The notes: generated by a model from the letters alone, not told the origin. A DNA stretch of 64,000 bases from Verrucomicrobiaceae bacterium (GCA_027486585.1 JAIXOU010000101.1:21134-85133), one strand, 5' to 3'; shown: positions 36,870 through 46,370, counted from the stretch's first letter. Translations and numbers: made by a program.

Positions 36870-37105
36870 AATGAAACTTGCAATACCCAGGTTTAAGTTT
36901 GTCCCAAGGCAGGTTTCGTATCATCGATTCAACGTAGATTTTGGAATGGCTGACACCCCCCGGACATCGCTCGTGGGTTTGACAAGCTTTTTTCGTCTCT
37001 CGGGCTATTCCCCAGATTACGTCGGCATTGAGTCAAAAAATCCATCTCAAAATGAGATCTAGTGGGACAAAGCAAGCTTATAGACTCAATTTTGGGGCAA
37101 ACAGT

Positions 37106-39079
37106 ATGTCATCTTTATGGCTGGCTGTAGCTCTGGTCGTTGCTGTTACATCGAATGCTTTGGTCGCAGCGCCTGCCAATGATCACTTTTCAGCAGGGCT
37201 GACGCTGATGGGTAGCCCTGCTTCCACCACTGGCACCAACATTCAGGCTACCCGTGAAAGTGGCGAGCCATTCCACGGGCCTGATGATGATGTGGGAAAT
37301 TCTGTTTGGTGGCAGTGGACAGCTCCTTCCTCAGGACGCTTTATTTTTAGCACGGCCGGCAGTAATTACGACACGCTACTTGCGGTATACACCGGTAATT
37401 CTGTCTCAAGTCTGACTTTGGTGGGTTCGAATGATGATCGGAATGGCTTTGACACTACCAGTCTGGTGGATTTCCCTGCGCAGGCAGGCATCATTTACAG
37501 GATCGCGGTGGATGGAGCCTATTTCCGCACTGGAAACATCAGCTTAGCGGTGACTGGTCCCTTCTTGCCTCCAGTTAATGATAACTTCGCCAATCGTTTC
37601 ACGCTCCCAGCTACCGCTCCTCTAGTGCAAAATGGAACCACTAGCCTAGCCACTAGGGAGGTAGGAGAGCCTGCCCATTCAGGCCTGTCATCTGGTGCCA
37701 GCAGCATTTGGTGGTCCTGGACTCCGTTGGTATCGGGCAATGTTAATCTTAGCATCACAGGCAGCGGCTTTTTGCCCACGCTGGGCATTTACACTGGTGC
37801 GAGTTTAGATGCGCTTACCCCTTTGACTGCATCCCAACAGTCTATTGGTCAGACCGAGACAGTCTCCTGCGCGGTTGTCGCGGGTACAACTTATGCCCTG
37901 GCCGCCGATGCGGCCTCTGGATTAAGTGGTGATGTTACCTTGAATATCAGCGCCATCGTTGAAATCCCCGTGAATGATGATTTCGACAATCGCTTAACGA
38001 TTGTCGGAAGCGCAGTTCAGACAGCGACAACGGTTGGTGCCACTTTGCAAAGCGGGGAAGTGTTGGAAAACTTCAGCCATGGAAACACTCTTTGGTGGAC
38101 GTTTACGGCCCCATCCACCGGACGGTGGCGCCTGGATGCTTCTGCTAGCGAAGTTATTCCTTTTGTCGCGCTATACTCTGGCACAAGTATTGGGTCTCTC
38201 TCTCGCATTGCTCGCATGACATCCTTCACTGCGGGAGGTGCCACAGAATTGGTCTTTTCCGCGACTCAGGGTCAGGTGTTTCAGATAGCCGTTTCATCTT
38301 TAAGTGAATTCTTTTCCACGACTAATGTTGCGGGAGGTGTTCAATTCACCCTGCAGTTGGAAGGTGCTGCTCCATCCAATGATGCATTTGCTAACTCCCG
38401 CAGGATTTTCACGTCTGGGACGCACATAGGCAATAACAGGCGCGCTGAAACTGGACCACAGTCAGGGGAGGCGGCCATTAGTGATTCCCAACTTTCCGAT
38501 ATTGGCGGTAGTTCAGTGTGGTGGCGTTGGACCGCGCCTTCGGGTGTTTCCACTGTTACACTAGACACCATCGGAAGCGATTTCGATACGGTTCTCGTGG
38601 TTTACTCGGGTTCCAGTCTTGGAGCCCTAACAGTCATTGCTGTTAATGATGAGTCCGGCAGCACTCCCGGGCAGAGTGAGGTGGTCTTTAAGGCTGTGCC
38701 TGGCATTACTTACCACTTTTCTGTGAATGGTTTTTTGGGTGCCCAGGGGAATATTCAATTGACGCTTACTGGCGGTGGATTCGTTCTTGAAGAGGAACTG
38801 GCTGCGGCTGCTTTTGAGTCGCAAATCCTTCCGTTTGGCAATGATCGTTACGTTACTGTGAGCTACACTCGAAAGACTGGGAAGGGGATAAATTACTTGC
38901 TGGAAGTATCTGACAACCTGATCGTCTGGGACCGAACGGAAGCGCAAGTGGAAATGGTTGGTCTGCCACAAAGCCTTGAGGGTGGCGCTTCGGAACGTGT
39001 GACGTATCGTTTGAAGACAGCTGTGACTCATGTTTTCAAAAAGTATTTCCGACTGTTTGTCACTCAGGCCACGCCTTAA
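37106..39079 (+). CDS. Secreted protein with four pre-peptidase-like repeats
   Basis: A 657-residue exported protein with signal SSLWLAVALVVAVTSNALVAAP. Four repeats of about 125-140 residues each begin NDxFxN or NDHFSAG, then carry a SGEP-like motif, an S(V/I)WWxWTAP motif, a YTG/YSG-S block and a final short strand. The third repeat has TLWWTFTAPSTG. They resemble bacterial pre-peptidase C-terminal domains. The C-terminal 110 residues hold INYLLEVSDNLIVWDRTE and end KKYFRLFVTQATP, similar to the end of the giant protein at 11.3 kb. ATG 37106 is chosen because GGGG stands 10 bases upstream, whereas the earlier TTG and ATG (37028, 37052) lack a site. Confidence 0.8.
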   Translation: MSSLWLAVALVVAVTSNALVAAPANDHFSAGLTLMGSPASTTGTNIQATRESGEPFHGPDDDVGNSVWWQWTAPSSGRFIFSTAGSNYDTLLAVYTGNSVSSLTLVGSNDDRNGFDTTSLVDFPAQAGIIYRIAVDGAYFRTGNISLAVTGPFLPPVNDNFANRFTLPATAPLVQNGTTSLATREVGEPAHSGLSSGASSIWWSWTPLVSGNVNLSITGSGFLPTLGIYTGASLDALTPLTASQQSIGQTETVSCAVVAGTTYALAADAASGLSGDVTLNISAIVEIPVNDDFDNRLTIVGSAVQTATTVGATLQSGEVLENFSHGNTLWWTFTAPSTGRWRLDASASEVIPFVALYSGTSIGSLSRIARMTSFTAGGATELVFSATQGQVFQIAVSSLSEFFSTTNVAGGVQFTLQLEGAAPSNDAFANSRRIFTSGTHIGNNRRAETGPQSGEAAISDSQLSDIGGSSVWWRWTAPSGVSTVTLDTIGSDFDTVLVVYSGSSLGALTVIAVNDESGSTPGQSEVVFKAVPGITYHFSVNGFLGAQGNIQLTLTGGGFVLEEELAAAAFESQILPFGNDRYVTVSYTRKTGKGINYLLEVSDNLIVWDRTEAQVEMVGLPQSLEGGASERVTYRLKTAVTHVFKKYFRLFVTQATP

Positions 39080-39185
39080 CTTGAATCAGAAGCTTTGATG
39101 TCTAGAGTGAATGAATCGATTTTATCTTGGTGAGTTCGGTCACTTGACCGCCTCATGGCAACTCATACGTTCTCCCCCACATTAC

Positions 39186-40385
39186 ATGCGCGTCTCTTGG
39201 GTGTTTCCCCATTTTCATCCAGTTCTTGCAGGTGCTGCAGAAAGATTCCGACGTTATGCACCACACTTTGGAAAACGCGGGCTGGCTGTTGACGTCATGA
39301 CCGCGCGGGATCCCTCAAATCTTCCTGATTTTGAGTTGCTCGAAGGCGGATTGCCTGTGCGACGTTTTGAGGTTTCTTTGGATCCTCGAACGAGAGATCA
39401 AAAGCTTTACGAACAGGTTGCCAATCAACTTGCCGCGGACACTGGTGGCGGGATCGTTCAGACGATCAAAACAGAACGGAATTTGCTGCCTGCTCTGAGG
39501 CGTATCAGGGCATCGGGTCGCCATCTGGTTCAGGTGTGCACGATGGTCGAGCCTGGGTTGGAAGACATTCGTGGTTTAGCAAGATTGAAGCGCAGAATTT
39601 CAACCTACCTTACCCTGCGTCCGTTTTCAGCGGTCGTCACCAGTTCCCGCGTGATGGCAGACTGGCATCGGCAGTTTGGCGTGCCAGAGCATAAAATGCA
39701 TATTATTTCCAATGGCGTTGACACCATTCGCTTTCGACCCGCTGAGGATGCTTCGGAGCGTGCTCAGTGTCGAGAGGCCTTAGGGGTCTCCAAGGCTGAT
39801 TTTGTCGTGCTCGTAGCGGGTCATCTGATTCCGCGTAAGCGGCCACATCTGGTTGTGGAAGCATGGCGTGCAGTGACTGCGGTTTATCCGTCAGCCGTCC
39901 TTTTGTTAGCTGGTTCTGCTAAACGGCCGACGGTGCGCTCGGTCGAAGAGGAGCAAGACATTGCTTCCTATCAGCAGTCTGTTTTTGATTCGATCAATGC
40001 CCAAGGGGTTAACGTGCGCTGGCTGGGGGAGCGCAGTGATATGGAAGTGCTCTATCGAGCCGCAGATGTTTTTGCCTTTCCCACCGAGCAAGAAGGTTTT
40101 GGCAATGTCATCCTAGAGGCCATGGCCTCCAGACTTCCAGTGGTTTGCGCCGAATTTCGTGGCTTTCCCAAGGCTGAGATCGGAGGTGTGGTTGCTCTTG
40201 TTCAGGGGGACACGGTTGAAGCTTGGGCTGAGGCTCTGCTTAAACTAGCTCACGAACCAGTCTTGGCTGAGCACTTGGGCATGAACGGATATGCTTTAGT
40301 ATCGCGGAAGTTCACTCTTGATCTCGTCATCTCACAGTTCCAACAAGTTTACCAAGGAGTTCTAAAGAAGCCCATTTCACATTGA
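39186..40385 (+). CDS. GT4-family glycosyltransferase
   Basis: A 399-residue GT-B fold retaining transferase, cytoplasmic face. The start MRVSWVFPHFHPVLAGAAER is typical of the family, as is NGVDTIRFRPAEDASER near the middle. The donor-binding half has VAGHLIPRKRPHLVVEAW and the signature EQEGFGNVILEAMASRLPVV with the conserved E-x7-E. The sugar transferred is unknown. The frame is open from 39111, but the 25 extra residues do not resemble the family. It is followed after 26 bp by an acyltransferase gene. Confidence 0.9.
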   Translation: MRVSWVFPHFHPVLAGAAERFRRYAPHFGKRGLAVDVMTARDPSNLPDFELLEGGLPVRRFEVSLDPRTRDQKLYEQVANQLAADTGGGIVQTIKTERNLLPALRRIRASGRHLVQVCTMVEPGLEDIRGLARLKRRISTYLTLRPFSAVVTSSRVMADWHRQFGVPEHKMHIISNGVDTIRFRPAEDASERAQCREALGVSKADFVVLVAGHLIPRKRPHLVVEAWRAVTAVYPSAVLLLAGSAKRPTVRSVEEEQDIASYQQSVFDSINAQGVNVRWLGERSDMEVLYRAADVFAFPTEQEGFGNVILEAMASRLPVVCAEFRGFPKAEIGGVVALVQGDTVEAWAEALLKLAHEPVLAEHLGMNGYALVSRKFTLDLVISQFQQVYQGVLKKPISH

Positions 40386-40411
40386 GCGTATTCTAGAGAC
40401 TTTATCTCACT

Positions 40412-41515
40412 ATGAAATCTTCCTCAGGCAAGCATTACGTGGCGTTGGATCATGTCCGAGCTCTAGCGGCTTTTATGGTTTTTCACTGGCATTTCGCACA
40501 TGCCGCTGGGCAGCGTGGGTACCCCATTCCTATAGAATACGTGCCTTCCATCATTCCCTTTGGTCTTTTTGACGAAGGGCATACTGGGGTGGCTCTTTTT
40601 ATGACATTGAGCGGCTACCTTTTTGCCAAGTTATTGGATGGCAAAGAGGTGCATTTTGGCGCGTTTTTGAACAATCGCTTCTGGAGACTTTTTCCGCTGC
40701 TGCTGTTTGTTTTCCTCATTGTTGGAGCGCGCAAGCTGCTGAGCGGGGAGCCGATGCTGGAGTATTGGAAAAATCTGGCTGCGGGTTTTATTCTACCCAC
40801 GTGGCCGAATGGGGGGTGGTCGGTGGCCGTGGAACTTCACTTCTACATTTTGCTGCCTTTGTTGCTGCGATTGGCCTCTTCGAGTGCCGCGCGTTTGCTG
40901 ATGCTTCTACTGGCAGCCATTCTTCTGCGAACGGTGATTTATGCTGTCCTGGGGGAGGTGCAGACTGCCGCTTACTGGAGTATTGTCGGTAGGATTGATC
41001 AATTTGTGCTGGGTATGTTCTTCTTCCAAGCGCGTGACCTTGTTACAGGGAAACATGCTCGTGTGCTGATTGGTGCGGCACTGTTCCTTGTGTTCTATTG
41101 GTGGTTTGACAGAGCGGGCGGCTTTTACCAGATGGGGGCTTACCCTTCAGTCTCACCGCTGTGGATTGTGCTTCCAAGTATTGAGGGGCTTGGTTATGCT
41201 GCGCTTATCGCGTGGTATGATACCTCGTTCAAACATAATACTGGTAAGCTTTCCCGCGCAGTCGCCTATTATGGAACGGTGTCCTTTTCAATCTATCTTC
41301 TGCATTTCTTTTTTGTTAACTATGCCGTCCGATTTGTGGAACGTTTCTTCATGCACATCACCAATTACTATGCTGCTTTTGCCTGGTCTGTGTTGTTTTT
41401 TGTGCTCATGGTTGTGCCCGCTACTCTCACATTCCGCTTCATTGAGATGCCTTTTCTGAAGTTGAGGCGCAATTACCTTCGTCCGCCTTCGGGTGCACCA
41501 AAACAAAGCGATTGA
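40412..41515 (+). CDS. Acyltransferase-3 family membrane O-acyltransferase
   Basis: A 367-residue polytopic membrane protein. The N-terminus YVALDHVRALAAFMVFHWHF bears the conserved R-A-x-A and His. GVALFMTLSGYLFAKLL, NRFWRLFPLLLFVFLIVGAR and SFSIYLLHFFFVNY are typical. It likely transfers an acetyl or other acyl group to a nascent glycan. It sits between a GT4 and a TylF-type methyltransferase, so all three probably decorate the same polymer. It is distinct in sequence from the acyltransferase at 27.4 kb. Confidence 0.88.
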   Translation: MKSSSGKHYVALDHVRALAAFMVFHWHFAHAAGQRGYPIPIEYVPSIIPFGLFDEGHTGVALFMTLSGYLFAKLLDGKEVHFGAFLNNRFWRLFPLLLFVFLIVGARKLLSGEPMLEYWKNLAAGFILPTWPNGGWSVAVELHFYILLPLLLRLASSSAARLLMLLLAAILLRTVIYAVLGEVQTAAYWSIVGRIDQFVLGMFFFQARDLVTGKHARVLIGAALFLVFYWWFDRAGGFYQMGAYPSVSPLWIVLPSIEGLGYAALIAWYDTSFKHNTGKLSRAVAYYGTVSFSIYLLHFFFVNYAVRFVERFFMHITNYYAAFAWSVLFFVLMVVPATLTFRFIEMPFLKLRRNYLRPPSGAPKQSD

Positions 41516-41581
41516 GTGCGTTTTTTAGATGCCGGAATTTGTTTGCATGACGCTCACTGAGCACGTAGAGAAAGAGACTCT

Positions 41582-42280
41582 ATGTTGAACTTTTTGCAGG
41601 CTATTTTAACCCATTCAGAGGAAGGCTTGCGCCGAGCTGTTCGTCAGTTGCGCAGAGTCCCTCTTGATCTCATTTATAAACGTTACTCGGATCTCACGAT
41701 GATCCGCCGCCCGACTTACATTGATAATCTGGAGTTGGTACGCAAAGCGGTCCCTATTTCGGGATGTGTGGTGGAGTGTGGTGTTTGGCGCGGAGGTATG
41801 AGTGCCGGAATGGCTGAAATATTGGGCACTAATAGAAACTACTTTTTAGTGGATAGTTTTGAAGGCCTTCCAGCTCCCAAGGAACTGGACGGTCAGGCTG
41901 CTGTGGATTGGCAGAAAGACGTGACCTCTCCAGGTTATCACAATAATTGTAGTGCCGAAGAAGCCTTCGCCAAAGAGGCTATGGCCCGCGTCTCATGCAC
42001 AAGTTATCGTCTGATTCGTGGGTGGTTTGAGAACACTGTCCCTCACTTGACGTTTGACGAACCCATTGCCTTGTTGCGGTTAGATGGAGATTGGTATGAA
42101 TCTACAATGACATGCCTGACCCACCTCTATGATAAAGTGGCTAAGGGAGGCGTGATTATCATTGATGATTATTTTGCTTGGGATGGTTGTTCACGTGCAG
42201 TTCATGATTTTCTTAGCCAAAGATCTGCGCTCGAGCGCTTACGCACGCATGGCAATGTGTGCTACATGATCAAGGCATGA
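41582..42280 (+). CDS. TylF/MycF-family O-methyltransferase
   Basis: A 232-residue SAM- and metal-dependent methyltransferase. CVVECGVWRGGMSAGMAEIL is the SAM-binding block. YFLVDSFEGLPAP, LIRGWFENTVPHL and LLRLDGDWYESTMTCLTHLY are diagnostic of the TylF family, as is VIIIDDYFAWDGCSRAV with its metal Asp pair. TylF methylates a deoxysugar hydroxyl in macrolide synthesis. Here the likely target is a sugar of the exopolysaccharide, by context. The family length is 230-270, so it is complete. Confidence 0.9.
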   Translation: MLNFLQAILTHSEEGLRRAVRQLRRVPLDLIYKRYSDLTMIRRPTYIDNLELVRKAVPISGCVVECGVWRGGMSAGMAEILGTNRNYFLVDSFEGLPAPKELDGQAAVDWQKDVTSPGYHNNCSAEEAFAKEAMARVSCTSYRLIRGWFENTVPHLTFDEPIALLRLDGDWYESTMTCLTHLYDKVAKGGVIIIDDYFAWDGCSRAVHDFLSQRSALERLRTHGNVCYMIKA

Positions 42281-42357
42281 ACTTGAAGGGCTTCGCTGTC
42301 ATTAAAGGATGGACGAAGACAAGGTCTGCTTGGTAACTTAAACTCCAACGTCAAACG

Positions 42358-43077
42358 ATGTTCTCCCTGATTACCTGGATTAAATCTCAGGATTTTTGTC
42401 CCAGCCGTGCTGGCATGTTAGTCAACTCCTCTTATTTGATTAGGCGTGAACTGGCCAGCTCACTCAAGCGATGGTCACACGAGATGCGCGGTACGATGCT
42501 GGATTTCGGATGTGGGAGCATGCCCTACCGTTCACTTTTCAAAGTAGAGAAATACCTTGGACTGGAAATTGTGGCTGAGGGACATCCACTACGTAACGAA
42601 AATGCCACCCTCGGGTACAGTGGTGACAGAATTCCTTTAGACGATGCTGCAGTGGACTGCATTTTAATGACGGAAGTTCTTGAGCACGTTTTTAATCCCG
42701 AACATGTTCTGAAGGATTTCAATCGTGTGCTCAAATCAGGCGGTATCGTGCTCATTACCTGCCCATTTGTCTGGCCACTTCATGAGGAGCCGTATGATTA
42801 TGCGCGCTACACGCCGTTTGCTTTGCGGTATTTATCAGAGTCTGCTGGTTTTCAGGTTGTTGCGCATGAGAAGCTTGGTTGCTGGTTTCTGGCTTTGGCT
42901 CAACTATTGCTTGCTTATTTCACACAGACGATGGTGCCATCCGGCTATCGGATGAATCGGCTTATCAAGAGTTTTTGGTGCGTTCTTATCAATCCTTTGG
43001 CTCTTATGATGGCGAGACTCTTGCCCTATAGTAATCGATTGTATCTTAGCAACTTTCTTGTCTTGAGAAAAATTTGA
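42358..43077 (+). CDS. Class I SAM-dependent methyltransferase
   Basis: A 239-residue methyltransferase of the methyltransf_11 type. MLDFGCGSMPYRSLFKVEKY is motif I, IPLDDAAVDCILMTEVLEHV is motif II with the downstream acidic turn, and NRVLKSGGIVLITCPFVWPL is motif III. After residue 170 a more hydrophobic tail may associate with the membrane. It follows the TylF gene by 77 bp on the same strand. The substrate is probably a glycan intermediate, as inferred from the neighbours. Confidence 0.88.
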   Translation: MFSLITWIKSQDFCPSRAGMLVNSSYLIRRELASSLKRWSHEMRGTMLDFGCGSMPYRSLFKVEKYLGLEIVAEGHPLRNENATLGYSGDRIPLDDAAVDCILMTEVLEHVFNPEHVLKDFNRVLKSGGIVLITCPFVWPLHEEPYDYARYTPFALRYLSESAGFQVVAHEKLGCWFLALAQLLLAYFTQTMVPSGYRMNRLIKSFWCVLINPLALMMARLLPYSNRLYLSNFLVLRKI

Positions 43078-43285
43078 GGTGGCTTCGAGAATCAGAAACT
43101 TGTAGGTTTGGTTTCTTAGTTGGACGCAATGCCGCTGTCATGAACTAAAGAAACGCTGGAAGTTCCGTCGATTTTTTGAATTTGAGGACAGTTCAATTTC
43201 AGTTCAGAACTTTCCGAGGAGTCAGCTTTAGAACCTCTGCAAGCGTGCCATTTTTGTCCAATGTTTAAAAGGAAAAGGCTGACTC

Positions 43286-44524
43286 TTAATTATTACTATT
43301 TTGGGCAAGGCTAATCAACTCTTGGGCGAAGTCTTGTTCTGGGTGCTTTGAAATGATTTGACGGATATGGGCGGCAGCGGCCGTGGCCACAGCGGGCCAG
43401 TTGGAACGGTCATTCCATGCTCGTTCTAAGACTGCATCAAAGAAGGCATCACCGATGCCGTCAGCAACATAGCCCGTTTTGCCGTCTTGCATCACTTCTG
43501 CTGTGCCGCCTGCGGGCTGGGCAATCACCAGTCTTCCTAGCCACATGGCCTCGACAACTGTCAGAGGCAAGCCTTCATGGCGGGAGGGGACTAACAAGGC
43601 GTCATGCTCAGCCCATAGTGCACGGATATCACTGGTCTGGCCTCGAAAGATAATGCGTTCCTGCAGTCCATGCTGGGCAACCAAAGCTATTAAGCGTTCT
43701 TCGCTGCTGCCTGAGCCATAAATGGATACTGTCCAGTTGCGCGCCCGCCATTTCGGCATGGCTAGAACTTTCACGAGGATGTCATGGCCCTTGGTTCTTG
43801 GGTGCAGCCTTGCTGGCATGGCAAAACGCGCTTGTCTGTGATTATCTTCCGGGTTTGGAAGTGAGTTTTGTTCCCATGGCAGCGGGTCACCACTGACGAG
43901 AAAAGGATTGCGTGCAATATGAGCTCTAGGGATCTGATAGGCCAACTGCGTCTGCAGTAAATCCAGGTTGTGTTGGGAAACTGCCCAGAAGCGCCGTGTC
44001 TTAGACAGTAGCCTGATCATCAGTGCCGCTACGGCATCGTCTGGCCAATGATCAGGGGAAACGAGGTGAGTAACCGCTGCGTGGGGAATACCACTCATGT
44101 GAATGGTTTCAAGTAGATCGAGTCCATCTAGAGAGGTGCCAGAACTAAAAAAAACGAAATCTGGGCGCACATTTTTGAGACCTCTCCGCAGCCTGCCAAT
44201 GGGGGAAAGTCTGCTGGGAATTAGGCGGGAGAGAAGCCTGCGTAGCAGGCCGTTGCCCGTGGCTAATGGTCGATGTTCCACTCCTGCCTGTCGAAGTTGA
44301 TCCAATCGTCTTTTTGAAGAAGCCGGCCAGTTGGTGAAGGCACATACTTCGTGGCCGAGTGTTTTCAGTACGATGGCTGACTGGATCCACAGTTCCTCGC
44401 TGCCGCCGCCACCTTTGTTTGCGGATACCATGACAAATCTCAGAGATTGGCTGTTAATGGAGTTGGTTGCTTGAGACATAGAGGAGTCGTTAGGCGTAGC
44501 GTATGGAGGCCTTTTCTCATTCAT
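43286..44524 (-). CDS. GT4-family glycosyltransferase
   Basis: A 412-residue GT-B transferase. VMVSANKGGGGSEELWIQSA near the N-terminus is the acceptor-binding loop. FAMPARLHPRTKGHDILVKV and IFRGQTSDIRALWAEHDALL followed by VPSRHEGLPLTVVEAMWLG form the donor site with E-x7-E. Starts at 44533 (TTG), 44524 and 44479 are possible, and the first 30 residues are not conserved. It is transcribed against the preceding methyltransferase genes. An 8-bp inverted repeat (GAGTCAGC at 43219, GCTGACTC at 43278) lies in the 208-bp gap beyond its stop. Confidence 0.88.
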   Translation of the reverse strand: MNEKRPPYATPNDSSMSQATNSINSQSLRFVMVSANKGGGGSEELWIQSAIVLKTLGHEVCAFTNWPASSKRRLDQLRQAGVEHRPLATGNGLLRRLLSRLIPSRLSPIGRLRRGLKNVRPDFVFFSSGTSLDGLDLLETIHMSGIPHAAVTHLVSPDHWPDDAVAALMIRLLSKTRRFWAVSQHNLDLLQTQLAYQIPRAHIARNPFLVSGDPLPWEQNSLPNPEDNHRQARFAMPARLHPRTKGHDILVKVLAMPKWRARNWTVSIYGSGSSEERLIALVAQHGLQERIIFRGQTSDIRALWAEHDALLVPSRHEGLPLTVVEAMWLGRLVIAQPAGGTAEVMQDGKTGYVADGIGDAFFDAVLERAWNDRSNWPAVATAAAAHIRQIISKHPEQDFAQELISLAQNSNN

Positions 44525-44638
44525 TCTTTGCAATGACCCGTGAGATCGGAAAGCCCAGATAGAGGCGACGTTGGATTGGAAATTTGGCGTGCTGAATGCT
44601 GATTGGAATTCTTCTTTGGGTCTCTAGTTTACGCTGGA

Positions 44639-45856
44639 TCAATATCGTGGATGAATTTCCGCGCACACTGGTAGGTGCTGCATCTGGCCTGATCTCATTT
44701 GACGCCACTCCTGCACATGCGCGTCCTTGCTGACAAGCAGATGGTCTAGTCGAACCCATGGCGAGATAAAGTCAGGCAGCCAAGCAAGGTCACCCGGGAA
44801 GGTGGTGCCGAAACCATGGCCGGCCTCGGTAAAGCAATCCTTGAGAGGGCGGCAAAGCGCCCTGTAACCACCTCCCCATGGAGGACAGTTTAAGTCACCG
44901 CCCACGACGACTAGGTTTGGCTCACGCTCCACTAATGACGCAATTTGCCCAAGAGCATAGGCTCGGTCGCGCCACGGCAGGGTTCGTTGTTGGTGAAGAT
45001 CGCTTATAGCGGGACTTATCCAATGAATTAGACCGAGCATACAAGCGCCGCCAGCATTCCATTTGAGGAGGTCGCGCGGGCTTGGCATATGAACGTTGAA
45101 CACAGTCACCCTTCTTCCAAAGACAAGCATGCGGTGACGGTATGCGCATGTTTTCTCTCTCCCGTTCACCGTCATGCTTACCACTGGTGGACCGGATTCC
45201 TGTAAGGGATGCTTGCTCAGTATCGCAAACTCACCTTTCTCTTCACGAAACGGAAATGGGACGAGTTCAGGGGATAAATCTTTCCGCTTTAGCCAACCAC
45301 GTGCCTCTTGCAGCAGGATGATATCAGGATTCATTTCTTCGAGAAGACTGACGAAATCAACATGGTGCGACTGGCCCACATTAAACGACATCACACGAAA
45401 ATTGTCCAAAGCCGTTAGCGGCGATGTTGGGGTCGCCTGTCCGCTGCCGTACTGAGTTAGAACGTGCATGAAGAAATAGCAGGCAGTGCTAAGGGTCAAG
45501 ATGCTAGCATACAGGCGGCTGAAAAAAAGCAGGATGGGTAACACGACGAGCACTGGTAACAGAGGCACCCAGATTGGTAGGTAGGAGAGCGTCGTGAGAA
45601 ATAGGTTCTGCTCTGTTTCGCTTTCTAGACACAGTCCTAGCCACACCAGTGCTGCGCTGATAAACACGCCTGCCATGATGAATAAACGCTTTAGCCATAT
45701 GAATGCGCTAAAGATCGTGACCAATTCTCGAGGTGAACGCAACTGGCTATGGCCTCGACGTCGGGAAGAACGTCGGCGATGCTTCCGACGGAACAACGCC
45801 GGCGTTCGGGTTCTGAGTGGTTGGTCTAGTGGGTCCGTTGAACTGGGTTCATTCAC
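44639..45856 (-). CDS. Membrane-anchored endonuclease/exonuclease/phosphatase (EEP) family protein
   Basis: A 405-residue protein. An Arg-rich cytoplasmic N-terminus (RRKHRRRSSRRRG) is followed by three membrane helices (about 45-150) and then an EEP domain. Catalytic signatures are RVMSFNVGQ, DIILLQEARG, VTVFNVHMPSP, VVGGDLNCPPW and LDHLLVSKD. Enzymes of this fold cleave phosphodiesters or phosphomonoesters. The substrate here could be a lipid-linked phosphate or DNA and cannot be assigned. Its ATG overlaps the stop region of the upstream small gene by 8 bp, indicating coupled translation. Confidence 0.85.
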   Translation of the reverse strand: MNEPSSTDPLDQPLRTRTPALFRRKHRRRSSRRRGHSQLRSPRELVTIFSAFIWLKRLFIMAGVFISAALVWLGLCLESETEQNLFLTTLSYLPIWVPLLPVLVVLPILLFFSRLYASILTLSTACYFFMHVLTQYGSGQATPTSPLTALDNFRVMSFNVGQSHHVDFVSLLEEMNPDIILLQEARGWLKRKDLSPELVPFPFREEKGEFAILSKHPLQESGPPVVSMTVNGREKTCAYRHRMLVFGRRVTVFNVHMPSPRDLLKWNAGGACMLGLIHWISPAISDLHQQRTLPWRDRAYALGQIASLVEREPNLVVVGGDLNCPPWGGGYRALCRPLKDCFTEAGHGFGTTFPGDLAWLPDFISPWVRLDHLLVSKDAHVQEWRQMRSGQMQHLPVCAEIHPRY

Positions 45857-46202
45857 GGGCGGAATTTGGTTTCGTAGGCGACAAGGGAGACTTGCCTTGG
45901 GTTATTTTTTCCAAGCTTTCCGGTAGCGTTGGTGTCTCCAGGTAGGTCTCAATGGGCTTCAGTTTGAGGGCTTCATCTTCCACCTCTTTGAGCAGGGAAG
46001 TTGGCTTTTGAGTCAGAATGGGTTGATTTCTTGATACTTCTGGAGCCTTTGTCCAGCCGATGTTAACAAGGACTACCGGGATAAATAACCACAGCAAGGC
46101 AATCGATAACGCCAGCAAGACCAGAGATTCCAGATTAGTTAGCCCAGACTGATTCAGGTAGCGCGAGGTATGAGTGAAACGAAAACGGGAAGAATTGCAC
46201 AT
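45849..46202 (-). CDS. Small single-helix protein with prepilin-like N-terminus
   Basis: A 117-residue protein. Residues about 20-45 read GLTNLESLVLLALSIALLWL followed by FIPVV. A Gly comes before a hydrophobic helix with Glu at position +5, the pattern cleaved by prepilin peptidase. The body is a Pro/Lys/Glu-rich, probably disordered chain ending SPTKPNSARE, with no globular pilin domain. It could be a pseudopilin-like protein or simply a membrane anchor that resembles one. It is cotranscribed with the EEP gene. The ATG at 46202 is preferred over a GTG at 46211. Confidence 0.6.
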   Translation of the reverse strand: MCNSSRFRFTHTSRYLNQSGLTNLESLVLLALSIALLWLFIPVVLVNIGWTKAPEVSRNQPILTQKPTSLLKEVEDEALKLKPIETYLETPTLPESLEKITQGKSPLSPTKPNSARE

Positions 46203-46370
46203 AACTGTCACCTGTTGCGTTGATCTGTCTTGCCTACAATCAATAAAATAAGGTGTTTTAAAAACAATTCGTTCTCGTTGCTATTCTTTCAACTCTTGTG
46301 CATTGCTGAAACAACAGTGTTGATGAGTTAAACTAAAGCGACCGCATGGAGACTGTTTGAATCAAACGGT

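Noticed and set aside
36805..37062. Open frame of 85 codons between the HEAT-repeat gene and the four-repeat gene.
   Set aside because: It overlaps the end of the HEAT gene, has no start site and no family resemblance.
43219..43285. Inverted repeat GAGTCAGC/GCTGACTC in the gap between convergent genes.
   Set aside because: Only 8 bp with a 51-base spacer and no T-run; too weak to call as a terminator.
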